11,317 bases of DNA from Hyphomonas sp. (GCA_024743015.1 JANSXJ010000094.1:1-11317); one strand, 5' to 3'; counted from the first letter of the stretch, positions 1 to 8,887 are shown. Notes: generated from the letters alone by a model not told the origin. Numbers and translations: made by a program.

Positions 1-1107
1 CAGCACGTAAGGCTTCGACATGTATGGGTCGCGCAGGACACGGGATCCCTGCCGATCGACAATCAGACAGGCCCGGCGAAAATCGCCAAACGCGATTGCC
101 GCTGCCCCGTTTGCAATATCAGGCATGTCTTCCAGCTCGGTCACAGGATAGCCGAGCACCGTCGATGCTTCACCGCCCGTTCCAGGCACCCACAGATAGC
201 GACCGTCGCCATCTTTCAGCTTTCTGACAATCGCGGCTGTGCGCCGGTTCATCAAAAACCGACCATTTGTACGAAACTGCGACTTAGGCGCATAAATCAG
301 GTCGATTAGCTGATCGCCAGCATCAGTCTGGGTAAAGTCCCCATCCAGCGCTCCGATCTTTCCCCGTTCGTGATTGGCGTCGCTGACAATGGTGTAATTC
401 AGCAATCCGCGCGGTTTGCTAACGCCGTCCCCCATAACGAAGGCAGCGCTTTCCTGAACGCTGAACGCCGTCTCGACCTCATCTGCGATCCATTCGTCAA
501 TATCTGCATATGCATCATCCAGCAGGGTCTGCGTTGCAGCCGGCATGGCATATATCTCGCCCGCCGGAAACTCTAACAGTTCCAGGTCATTGGTGACCGT
601 TTCGAACCGTGTATCGCGTTCATTGGCCCAGACTGCGCCAACGCCGAGCGAAACCGGCTTTCGGTAAGTCCCTGCCGAGGTCTGGCGTACCGACGCGATC
701 TGGCGCATGGGTGAGGCCTGCATGAGACGCGACTCAATCAAGCGATCGAGTTCTGGCGGCGCGAGATGGCCACCCTGCTCATCGGTCGTCGTCGAGAGCG
801 CTTTGGTATCAAGACTTGCAAAGCCGCTCTCATCGCCCTTACGCAAATATCTCGACCAGGCGGTTTGATGCTCCATGTGCTGTTCATTCACAGGGGCGTT
901 TTCCGGTCGCGCTGCCTTCAGGCTTAGCACATCGATGCGTTTATCGAGGCGCGCCAGTTTTTCATCCAGAAGCGTGTCTGCAGCGCCTTTCTGCTCCAGC
1001 TCCGCCAGGCGGGCATCATTGGTGTTCTTATAGGTTTCGAATGTCGCCAACAGTTCTGCGGCGATCGATTTAGCCTCGCTGGTCATAGCTTTGGTTTCCT
1101 TGGTCAT
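1..1107 (-). CDS. HK97-type major capsid protein, GTA-like (3' end beyond window)
   Basis: Main shell protein of the HK97-fold head, the counterpart of RcGTA gp5. The frame is open from the start to the window edge, giving 369 codons without a stop, so only the last few tens of residues should be missing. Residues about 12-62 are charged and helical, like the N-terminal scaffolding (delta) domain of HK97 capsids. Near residue 104 comes the typical junction ALSTTTDEQGGHLAPPE, where the prohead protease normally trims; after it comes the shell fold, with KPRGLLNY, RFLMNRRT, YLWVPG and a late GDFRRACLIVDRQG stretch. Two ATGs lie in tandem (first bases 1110 and 1107). The AAGGAG is only 2 nt from the first but 5 nt from the second, so I chose 1107. 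It starts about 20 bp after the protease stop, as expected in a head operon. The family assignment is by recognition of these motifs. Confidence 0.9.
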   Translation of the reverse strand, partial: MTKETKAMTSEAKSIAAELLATFETYKNTNDARLAELEQKGAADTLLDEKLARLDKRIDVLSLKAARPENAPVNEQHMEHQTAWSRYLRKGDESGFASLDTKALSTTTDEQGGHLAPPELDRLIESRLMQASPMRQIASVRQTSAGTYRKPVSLGVGAVWANERDTRFETVTNDLELLEFPAGEIYAMPAATQTLLDDAYADIDEWIADEVETAFSVQESAAFVMGDGVSKPRGLLNYTIVSDANHERGKIGALDGDFTQTDAGDQLIDLIYAPKSQFRTNGRFLMNRRTAAIVRKLKDGDGRYLWVPGTGGEASTVLGYPVTELEDMPDIANGAAAIAFGDFRRACLIVDRQGSRVLRDPYMSKPYVL

Positions 1108-1131
1108 CATTTCTCCTTCGGACCTAATTCT

Positions 1132-1554
1132 TCACATCAATTGGAATCTTGCGGCGGGCTGCATCGGTTCAGCCACCAGGGACACTTCAATAAGGTCGAT
1201 GTCGGCCAACAGGCGTCCGCCCGCGGTGCGGGTCGTCCAGAGCCGTGGCCGAAATCCGATCGACAGACCGTTCAATCCATCCCTCGCGAGCTTCGCCGCT
1301 GTTTCGCTTTCAATCAGCCCTCGAACGAACAACCCATGTCCGGTTTCGGTTAGACGCACCCACCGCCCCGCAACTGCCCCGCTGCGATGTTGCAAGAGCA
1401 TGGGTGGCGTGCCAGCGCGGAGGCTGCGCGAAAATGCGCCGGCGCGAATGATATCACCCGAGAGATCAGGACTGCCGAAGACCGCCGCGTACCCTTCAAT
1501 CAGGCTCGGCAGCGAATTATCGGATGGGCGTTGGAATCGCGCGGCATTGATCAT
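1132..1554 (-). CDS. HK97-family prohead protease (peptidase U35-like), GTA-like
   Basis: Maturation protease that removes the capsid scaffolding domain during head assembly. The 140-aa length fits the small GTA-type members of the family. Motifs seen: EGYAAVFGSPDLSGDII near residues 20-36, the LLQHRS motif with likely catalytic His56, LNGLSIGF with likely nucleophile Ser98, and DLIEVSLV with Glu123, a candidate third active-site residue. The roles of His, Ser and Glu follow the family; the numbering is mine. The start ATG shares ATGA with the portal stop (4-bp overlap, 1551-1554), implying translational coupling, and the only Shine-Dalgarno-like run (GAGG) is rather far upstream (10 nt). RcGTA has a small ORF (g3.5) between portal and protease; there is no room for it here. 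Confidence 0.92.
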   Translation of the reverse strand: MINAARFQRPSDNSLPSLIEGYAAVFGSPDLSGDIIRAGAFSRSLRAGTPPMLLQHRSGAVAGRWVRLTETGHGLFVRGLIESETAAKLARDGLNGLSIGFRPRLWTTRTAGGRLLADIDLIEVSLVAEPMQPAARFQLM

Positions 1555-2684
1555 GATCGACCAACCTCATTGCCCGCTTGCAAACCCAACATGATGCGCT
1601 TCTCGTCGTCGCTTAAAAAGTCTGCTCCCGATACGCGCGTCCAGAGTGCATCTCTCTCTGCCGCAAAGGCGGGCACCTGATCCACAATCGGGGTCACGTC
1701 TGCGTCTTCAAACCGCCCGCTTAGCCACACGCTGAGCGCATTAGCCGTCCTCTGCACCAGCGGTAAAATGGTGAGCCGCCAGAAGGCAGCGTGCGCCTCC
1801 TTGTAAGTCGCGTAGGTATTGTCACCAGGAATTCCCAGCAGCATAGGCGGCACCCCAAAGGCAAGCGCAATCTCGCGCGCGGCGGCATGACGCGTTTCAG
1901 CGAAATCCATCTCTGCGGGGGAAAGGCTCATCGGCTTCCAGTCGAGGCCGCCTTCGAGCAAGAGCGGTCGGCCAGCATTTGAAGCGCCGGTATGTTCAGA
2001 CGTCAGTTGTTCTTTTAGCCGATCAAATTGCTCATCGGTGAGGCGCCCGCCATCCTTGCCATACATTAGCGCACCTGACGGGCGCGCTGCATTGTCGATG
2101 AGCGATTTTGCCCATCCGGCAGACCCATTGTGCATATCAAGCGCGCGGCGTGCCGCCGACAGCGGGGACAGCCCATACGCGCTGCCGCCGGGATGATAAA
2201 GTTGCAGGTGCAGCACGGGCAGCCAGCCATCCGCGTCCCGTCCTATCAACCGCTCGCCCTTCTTTTGTCGCAGCGCATATCCAGAGACATGCCCACGGTC
2301 ATCCTGGCGCACACGAACGGCATCTGCGCGGAGACCGAATAGCCCGCGAGGGACTGTTTCCTCGGGCAAGGTCACCGCCTCTGCCCAAGCGTTTCCTGTG
2401 ATCTGCAGGTCAATGTAAAGCTGCTCGATCAGAGATTGCCCGGATTGTTCCGGTGACGGCTCTTTTATTAGCTTTTGCACGGCTTCATTTTGACATTGAA
2501 GCGCGATGGACGCTGCCGCTTCAGCGATCATTCGTGCGCAGCGATACACAATCGCATTGCCGGCATATCCTTCGCGCACAAGCGTGGCAGGATCCGTTCG
2601 GCCCCAATTCGCACCCGGCAAACCGGCCAATGCGATCCAGGACTCTCCACTTTTCATTTCTGGTTTGGACCAGGGCAGCTTCAT
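1551..2684 (-). CDS. HK97-family phage portal protein, GTA-like
   Basis: Portal ring subunit at the head vertex through which DNA is packaged; counterpart of RcGTA gp3. The chosen ATG gives 377 aa, close to the usual GTA portal length. Recognisable stretches include REGYAGNAIVYRCARMIAEA near residues 37-56, the LYHPGG/YGLSPLSAARRAL core in the middle, and the conserved FGVPPMLLGIPGDNTYATYKEA segment typical of HK97-type portals. A longer frame could start at a GTG with first base 2699, but GGAGAGG lies 3-9 nt before the ATG at 2684 and no ribosome site precedes the GTG, so the ATG is preferred. In known GTA clusters the terminase gene lies directly upstream. Here a two-gene plus-strand unit intervenes, so this gene needs its own promoter in the roughly 190-bp divergent gap or very long read-through from the terminase. 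Confidence 0.92.
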   Translation of the reverse strand: MKLPWSKPEMKSGESWIALAGLPGANWGRTDPATLVREGYAGNAIVYRCARMIAEAAASIALQCQNEAVQKLIKEPSPEQSGQSLIEQLYIDLQITGNAWAEAVTLPEETVPRGLFGLRADAVRVRQDDRGHVSGYALRQKKGERLIGRDADGWLPVLHLQLYHPGGSAYGLSPLSAARRALDMHNGSAGWAKSLIDNAARPSGALMYGKDGGRLTDEQFDRLKEQLTSEHTGASNAGRPLLLEGGLDWKPMSLSPAEMDFAETRHAAAREIALAFGVPPMLLGIPGDNTYATYKEAHAAFWRLTILPLVQRTANALSVWLSGRFEDADVTPIVDQVPAFAAERDALWTRVSGADFLSDDEKRIMLGLQAGNEVGRS

Positions 2685-2746
2685 AAGCCTCTCCGACACC
2701 GCTTACACGTCTCAACGCTACGGAATTTAGGCCCGCCGCGACCCCG

Positions 2747-2777
2747 CCGGATTCATTTCCGGTTTCTTAAGTTTTTT
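2747..2777 (+). terminator. Hairpin followed by T-rich run upstream of the ParA gene
   Basis: CCGGA and TCCGG (2747-2751 and 2758-2762) form a 5-bp stem with a 6-nt loop, followed on the plus strand by TTTCTTAAGTTTTTT. This has the shape of a weak intrinsic terminator for plus-strand transcripts arriving from the portal side. The short stem and interrupted T run keep confidence low. The remainder of the 2685-2875 divergent gap showed no convincing -35/-10 pair on either strand, although promoters for both flanking genes would be expected there. Confidence 0.3.
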
Positions 2778-2875
2778 CAGGCGATTTGATGGGTATGGAG
2801 TGTACTGGTTCCCCAGCCTGTGGGCGTGGGCAGCGTAATTTCTGACATCGGTACGTAGACAGAAAAGGGGCCTCA

Positions 2876-3784
2876 ATGCTCGGACGGGTCATTTCCGTTG
2901 CCAATTCAAAAGGCGGCGTGGGCAAAACAACAACAACGGTTTCACTGGCGGAGGCCTTCGCGGCTGAAGGCTACAAGACTCTGGTGGTCGATCTGGATAG
3001 CCAGGCCAACGCATCCTTGCTGATTTATGGCGAGAATGGCGATGAGCGCCTCTACGACGCGATCCATAATTACACCAATGTCTCTGATTATCTGCGCGAG
3101 AACTTTCTTGGCGAGTGTTTCGCGCACATGACGAAATTCATCGTTCCCCATGCGAGCGACGTCACATTCATGGGTAAGCCGCTTGACCTCTCGCTGGTAC
3201 CGGCGACGCCGGGACTGCGCCGGGCGGAGCGTGAGCTCATCTACATTCTGACCGAGCAAGGATATTCAATGACTGCGATCGAAGGCCGGGTTGGCCTTCG
3301 CCTGCGTCAGGATATGGCGGATCTCCGCAAACAATATGACGTCGTCATTTGTGACTGCCCCCCTGGAATCTCGGCGATGACAGAAGCAACGCTTTCCGCG
3401 TCCGATCTGATCATAGTCCCTACAATTCCGGACTTCATGTCGACGCTCGGCCTCGACCTCTTTACCGGCGATATAATCGAAAGTCTCAAAAAGCGCGGCC
3501 TGTCCAACCGGCCTGTCGTGCTGCCAACCAAGTTTGACGGGTCGGCGCATCAGAGCATCGTTCTCGACGCCATGCGCGATGGTGCGACCGATCCAGAAAG
3601 CGAGTATGACATCTTCCAGACCGTCATCCCGCAAAAATCTGACTTCGCAGCAAACCCCGTTGAGCTGGGTGCAAACCCGACACTCGCTCAGAAGTGGCCA
3701 GGGGATGCGCTGTCGACAGTGAATATGCTATATCAGGAAGTGCAAGCCCGACTCGCGGCGCAATCAGAACCGGCAGCAGCATAA
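2876..3784 (+). CDS. ParA/MinD-family ATPase, orphan type, inserted in the GTA head cluster
   Basis: A 302-aa deviant-Walker P-loop ATPase. Motifs seen: the Walker A KGGVGKTT at residues 12-19, with signature lysine Lys12 and P-loop Lys17; the A' motif VVDLDSQANAS at 37-47, with probable catalytic Asp41; Walker B DVVICDCP at 155-162; and the family segment VPTIPDFMSTLGLDLF at 182-197. It has no N-terminal helix-turn-helix, unlike plasmid ParA proteins that autorepress. Such ATPases bind DNA nonspecifically as ATP dimers and position plasmids, chromosomes, chemoreceptor arrays, carboxysomes or other cargo with a small partner. No ParB gene follows; instead a 141-aa gene begins 3 bp after the stop. 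The ATG follows AGGGG with about 6 nt spacing. The cargo is unknown. Lying between terminase and portal, on the opposite strand, suggests a link to the particle, but that is inference. Confidence 0.93.
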   Translation: MLGRVISVANSKGGVGKTTTTVSLAEAFAAEGYKTLVVDLDSQANASLLIYGENGDERLYDAIHNYTNVSDYLRENFLGECFAHMTKFIVPHASDVTFMGKPLDLSLVPATPGLRRAERELIYILTEQGYSMTAIEGRVGLRLRQDMADLRKQYDVVICDCPPGISAMTEATLSASDLIIVPTIPDFMSTLGLDLFTGDIIESLKKRGLSNRPVVLPTKFDGSAHQSIVLDAMRDGATDPESEYDIFQTVIPQKSDFAANPVELGANPTLAQKWPGDALSTVNMLYQEVQARLAAQSEPAAA

Positions 3785-3787
3785 ATC

Positions 3788-4213
3788 ATGGCCCTTATTC
3801 CAGACGGACGCAGCGCGCTTTCAGCTATCCTTGCGCATGAGTCCCTGTTTCCACGCGTCAAAGATTCAGACCTTTCCGCCGCAGCAATCAAACTGGCTCG
3901 AAAGCAAATTATTGCAGCAGGCCTGACGCGCGATGATTTGCTGACGCTCAAGGAGACGCTCGGCGAAGACATGTTTGAGAAAACACTTGATAGTCTGACC
4001 CCCTATCACGTGAAGCTTCTGGCGCGGCGACTGGATAAAACCGCGGCGGAAATCGAAGTGAATACAGGCAGCTCCGCCTTGTCTCACGTTCGAAAGATAC
4101 TGTCGGGAGATGCAACACCAAGCGCGGCTGCGGAACCCGCTGCAACCAGGGAAGAGCCTGCGCCCCCGAAAAACAAATACCTCGGTCGCAAAGCCTTTCG
4201 CACAGGACGCTAG
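3788..4213 (+). CDS. Small protein of unknown family, putative partner of the adjacent ParA-like ATPase
   Basis: I do not recognise this 141-aa protein. Residues about 8-108 look mostly helical and charged (for example SAAAIKLARKQIIAAG at 30-45 and YHVKLLARRLDKTAAEIE at 73-90). Residues about 109-127 form an Ala/Pro/Glu-rich, probably disordered linker. The C-terminus is strongly basic (KNKYLGRKAFRTGR, 128-141). There is no signal peptide or membrane segment, so it should be cytoplasmic. The start is 3 bp after the ATPase stop and has no clear Shine-Dalgarno of its own, which points to translational coupling. By position and build it resembles the small adaptor proteins that stimulate ParA-type positioning ATPases or link them to cargo, but I see no sequence similarity that proves this. 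Its TAG stop overlaps the convergent terminase stop within CTAG. Confidence 0.82.
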   Translation: MALIPDGRSALSAILAHESLFPRVKDSDLSAAAIKLARKQIIAAGLTRDDLLTLKETLGEDMFEKTLDSLTPYHVKLLARRLDKTAAEIEVNTGSSALSHVRKILSGDATPSAAAEPAATREEPAPPKNKYLGRKAFRTGR

Positions 4214-5526
4214 ATTGCCCGAATGCGCGGCGCGCCCTGTTTATTAAGCATAAGTGTCGTCACGGCCCAAACCAGTGCATCCACGCGGTCCGGTGACCCG
4301 ACAAACCCTTCCGCGCCGAACCTGCACATTTCGTCCTCCAGGGCGCTTAGAGCATTGAAGTGCGAAACCTTCCCGCGGGCATATAGCGCAGCCACAGGTG
4401 CCGCGCGGGCGCGTTTACCCAGCCGCGCATGAACCAGTTGGATCGGCATCGAACAATCCACGCTTTCAAGAACCGTGCGGACCATTTCGCCGCCCTGATT
4501 GGCCTCCGCGACGATACCGGACGCGCCTGCCTGTTTGGCAAGCGAAAGTGCGCGGGCCGCCCAGTCAGAGGGCTTTTCGCCCTGAACCGTCCCGTCCGCC
4601 AGGATGAAACAGCGCTCCCCGAATCCAGCGGCCTGGGTCTTGCCAGCAACAATAATCCCGCAAGCGTCCGACCCGGAATGCGCCGAAGCAGGCGGATCGA
4701 TCGCCACGATGACGTCGTCCATTTTCTCAGGGATCTGGCGGATCCGCGCCTGGTCAATGTCGCTGCGCAGCCAAAGCGCGCCGGCAAGGTCTTCCACAAG
4801 TTCGCCTTCCAGCTCCTGCCGGCCGAGCGTAGTCCCCGAATAGGCCGCTTCCATGCTCTCGACAAATCCTGGCGCAAGGTTGCCAAGATTATCCCGCGTG
4901 CCCCCTTTGGTAAGGACGGCTTCTCCTTCGACGAGTTTTCGAACAAGCGGGACCGGTCGCGGCGTAGTCGTCACCACACAGCGCGGATCGGCGCCAAGGC
5001 GTAAGCCAAGCTGCAAATTACTCCACACGGTTTCCCCTTTGGCCCAGACGCCAATCTCATCGCACCACGCCGCGTCGAATTGTGGCCCGCGCAGACTCTC
5101 CGGGTCTTCCGCGGAGAAGACATGCGCAACCGCACCATTTGACCATTCGAGCCTTCGGCGAGAGACATTGAAGTAAGGGCGTTCGCGCGACCGAGGCTCG
5201 ATGCTGCGAAGCCCCGAAGCGCCTTCAATCATCACCTCCCGAACATCGCCCAGCGTCGGACCGACCAGCGCGATCCGCGCATAACCCCCAAAACGCGCTG
5301 CGAACCGCGTCCACTCCGCTCCGGCGCGCGTTTTGCCGGCACCGCGTCCGCCCATGAACAGCCATGTCCGCCACTTGTCCGCGGGCGGTCTTTGCGGGTC
5401 GCGCGCCGTGAGCAAGAATGGCGCGTGTTGCAGACGAAGCGCCTGCGCGCGGTCCAGTTTTCTCGTGAATTCCAGGTGTTTGATCCACCAATCGCCCCAG
5501 GTGGGCGGGCCATACTCAACGTCCAT
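4210..5526 (-). CDS. Large terminase / DNA-packaging ATPase-nuclease, GTA-like (ORFg2 type)
   Basis: Motor that pumps DNA into proheads and cuts it at headful. The 438-aa protein has the full two-domain build. In the ATPase domain: Walker A GGRGAGKTR at 59-67, the FSAEDPESLRGPQFDAAW segment near 137-154, Walker B with CDE at 155-157, and coupling motif TTTP at 186-189. In the RNase H-like nuclease domain: AIDPPA with Asp277, the VAEANQGG segment with Glu341, and SPDRVDALVWA near 411-421 with Asp413/Asp416. The wording of these motifs is of the alphaproteobacterial GTA type rather than of a typical prophage. The start is constrained: an in-frame TAG lies four codons upstream of the ATG with no other start codon between, and no good ribosome site is visible. 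The gene follows the biotin carboxylase gene by 123 bp on the same strand; no small terminase gene fits in that gap. Confidence 0.95.
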   Translation of the reverse strand: MDVEYGPPTWGDWWIKHLEFTRKLDRAQALRLQHAPFLLTARDPQRPPADKWRTWLFMGGRGAGKTRAGAEWTRFAARFGGYARIALVGPTLGDVREVMIEGASGLRSIEPRSRERPYFNVSRRRLEWSNGAVAHVFSAEDPESLRGPQFDAAWCDEIGVWAKGETVWSNLQLGLRLGADPRCVVTTTPRPVPLVRKLVEGEAVLTKGGTRDNLGNLAPGFVESMEAAYSGTTLGRQELEGELVEDLAGALWLRSDIDQARIRQIPEKMDDVIVAIDPPASAHSGSDACGIIVAGKTQAAGFGERCFILADGTVQGEKPSDWAARALSLAKQAGASGIVAEANQGGEMVRTVLESVDCSMPIQLVHARLGKRARAAPVAALYARGKVSHFNALSALEDEMCRFGAEGFVGSPDRVDALVWAVTTLMLNKQGAPRIRAI

Positions 5527-5649
5527 GCGCCAAGGCTACTTCGTCGTGGAGCCCGTCGACTTCGATCTCGGATTGCCGCAGCAAACACCTGTATTAAAAC
5601 GAAATTCGCCAAGGTCAGAACCGGGAATTGCAGCCTCAGAAGCAGCTAT

Positions 5650-7548
<1,899 letters not shown>

Positions 7549-7653
7549 TAGGCTTCGTCCTTAAACGTCTAGATTGCCGGCTGGCGATAAAGCCTTGCCC
7601 CAGCCTCCTCTTACCGCCTAAGCTATTCATGAGGAAAGAGTAAGGGGAAACAA

Positions 7654-7995
7654 ATGGCATATGCATCAGGCGTTCGCCTTAGCAGTCTGGCTGGAATTAT
7701 CGGGGCCGGAATTGGCGGCTATATCGGGTATACCCAGGCCGCAGATGTCAGCGATCTGACGCCGGTCAGCGGTGCGCTGATCCTTGGTGGCGTAGGCCTC
7801 GTCGCCGGGAGTGCTGGCGCTTTCCTTCTCAAGTCGCTGATGCAGTTTCTCATCTACGCCATTATGTTTGGCGTCGTGGTGTTCGTCTTCCAGAACCAGA
7901 TTGAGGCGATGACGGGGATCAATCCGTGTGACGCTACGATCGCGTTCTTGAGGGATCTCGGCTTACCTGTCGGTATGCTACCGGGCGTAGAATGA
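7654..7995 (+). CDS. Small multi-pass membrane protein of unknown function
   Basis: I do not recognise a family for this 113-aa protein. It has three likely membrane segments: about residues 10-28, rich in Gly/Ile/Ala with GxxxG-like spacing (GAGIGGYIG), about 40-59 (ALILGGVGLVAGSAGAFLL), and about 63-80 (MQFLIYAIMFGVVVFVF). A short tail of about 30 residues follows with a single Cys. The glycine-zipper pattern suggests tight helix packing. The start is well supported by AAGGGG six bases upstream of the ATG. It is divergent from the carboxylase alpha subunit gene (105-bp gap) and convergent with the hydratase, whose stop is 1 bp away, so it is embedded in the liu locus on the opposite strand. 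Nothing ties it to leucine metabolism. Confidence 0.82.
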   Translation: MAYASGVRLSSLAGIIGAGIGGYIGYTQAADVSDLTPVSGALILGGVGLVAGSAGAFLLKSLMQFLIYAIMFGVVVFVFQNQIEAMTGINPCDATIAFLRDLGLPVGMLPGVE

Positions 7996-7996
7996 T

Positions 7997-8791
7997 CTAA
8001 CTGGCCCAATCGGGTTTGCGCTTTTCAAGGAAGGCTGCCAGCCCCTCCTTGCCTTCTTCGCTGGTGCGTCGTTCGGCAATACGTTTGGCCGTCGCGCGGC
8101 TCAGCGCGGGGCCGAATGGCTCGTCCGCGAAGTCCAGCACCAGATTCTTGGCATCGCGAATCGCTCCAGGCGCCGCCCCCATAGCCAGGTCGGCAATGTG
8201 TTCTTCCATGCCCGCAAGCTCTTCGAGATCTGAAACAACATACTGAACCAGTCCAATTTTCTCAGCGTAATCCGCGTCGAACACTTCCGCTGTCACAAAT
8301 AAGGCCTTTGCCCAGCGCGGACCGATCGCGCTGATCACGAAGGGCGAAATCGTTGCCGGTGTCAGCCCAAGCCGAACCTCGCTGAATCGGAATTTGGTTC
8401 CCTTGACTGCTACGGCGACGTCGCAAGCTGCAACCAAACCTGCGCCGCCGCCCATCGCCGCTCCCTGCACGAGCGCCAAGGTCATTTGAGGCAGCTCGGC
8501 GAGTTTTCGGAGCATTTCCGCGAGCGCCAACGCATCCTGCTCATTGTCTTCGCGCGTCCAGTGCTGGGCTGCTTTCATCCATTCGAGATCGGCTCCGGCT
8601 GAGAAGCTTTTCCCCGCCCCGCGCAGGATCACCATTCTCAGCGTATCCTGCTCTTCAAGCGTTTCCAGCGCGTCGGTCAGCTCTTCGATGACCTGACTAT
8701 TAAAGGCATTGTGTTTGTCGGGCCGGTTCAGCGTCAGAATTGCAATTCCGGCGCGGGTCGCATCGAGGCTGATGGTTTCGTATTGGCTCAT
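7997..8791 (-). CDS. liuC: Enoyl-CoA hydratase/crotonase family, probable methylglutaconyl-CoA hydratase
   Basis: Probably hydrates 3-methylglutaconyl-CoA to HMG-CoA, the step after the carboxylase in leucine breakdown. The 264-aa length is standard for crotonases. Motifs seen: LNRPDKHNAF at 21-30, the first oxyanion-hole segment FSAGADLEWM at 63-72, the second GAAMGGGAGL at 110-119, and SEVRLGLTPATISPFV at 137-152, with Glu138 matching the first catalytic Glu of rat crotonase. By my hand alignment the second catalytic Glu position is Ala163. I recall this as usual for bacterial LiuC/AtuE-like members, but could not check it. The GADLEWM wording and the position between the two carboxylase subunits support the specific call; a general enoyl-CoA hydratase is the alternative. 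AGGAG lies about 6 nt before the ATG. The gene is preceded by an intrinsic terminator, so it probably has its own promoter. Confidence 0.88.
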   Translation of the reverse strand: MSQYETISLDATRAGIAILTLNRPDKHNAFNSQVIEELTDALETLEEQDTLRMVILRGAGKSFSAGADLEWMKAAQHWTREDNEQDALALAEMLRKLAELPQMTLALVQGAAMGGGAGLVAACDVAVAVKGTKFRFSEVRLGLTPATISPFVISAIGPRWAKALFVTAEVFDADYAEKIGLVQYVVSDLEELAGMEEHIADLAMGAAPGAIRDAKNLVLDFADEPFGPALSRATAKRIAERRTSEEGKEGLAAFLEKRKPDWAS

Positions 8792-8825
8792 TCGGATCTC
8801 CTGAAGAGATCACTCTATAGCGTAT

Positions 8826-8839
8826 TTCGCCGAAGCGAA
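8826..8839 (-). other. Small hairpin with UUCG tetraloop in the hydratase leader
   Basis: On the minus strand TTCGC-TTCG-GCGAA forms a 5-bp stem closed by the very stable C(UUCG)G loop, about 35 bp before the hydratase start. No T run follows, so it is not a terminator. A TATAGA sequence just downstream could be a -10 element, but no matching -35 was found. Confidence 0.3.
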
Positions 8840-8856
8840 GGCTTTTCACCCGCGAC

Positions 8857-8887
8857 AAAAAACGAAACGCCCGCGAAAACCGCGAGC
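8857..8887 (-). terminator. Intrinsic terminator after the second EF-hand gene
   Basis: Read on the minus strand, GCTCGCG-GTTTT-CGCGGGC (8887 to 8869) makes a 7-bp GC-rich stem with one G-U pair, followed by GTTTCGTTTTTT. It lies about 40 bp after the EF-hand gene stop and before the hydratase gene, so the EF-hand genes and the hydratase are likely separate transcripts. Confidence 0.7.

Noticed and set aside
4002..4017. CACGTGAA core resembling a parS centromere site inside the partner gene
   Set aside because: Only 11 of 16 bases match the usual parS palindrome, and the bases are explained by the coding sequence; there is no ParB gene nearby.
4347..4946. A 199-codon minus-strand frame within the terminase gene
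   Set aside because: Same-strand alternate frame of a gene whose nuclease motifs are intact; low-complexity Arg/Ser-rich translation.
1..5526. Interpretation of the head genes as an ordinary prophage
   Set aside because: The motif wording is GTA-like, housekeeping genes abut directly, and there is no integrase, repressor or attachment site in view; the left side is not visible, so a prophage remnant cannot be fully excluded.
5232..5612. A 126-codon minus-strand frame at the place where a small terminase (g1) would be
   Set aside because: Most of it overlaps the terminase ATPase domain in another frame and its Arg-rich sequence looks like a shadow, not a helix-turn-helix small terminase.
5527..5649. 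Possible promoter (CTGACC, 16 bp, TAATAC) before the terminase
   Set aside because: Matches to the consensus are weak at both boxes and nothing independent supports it.
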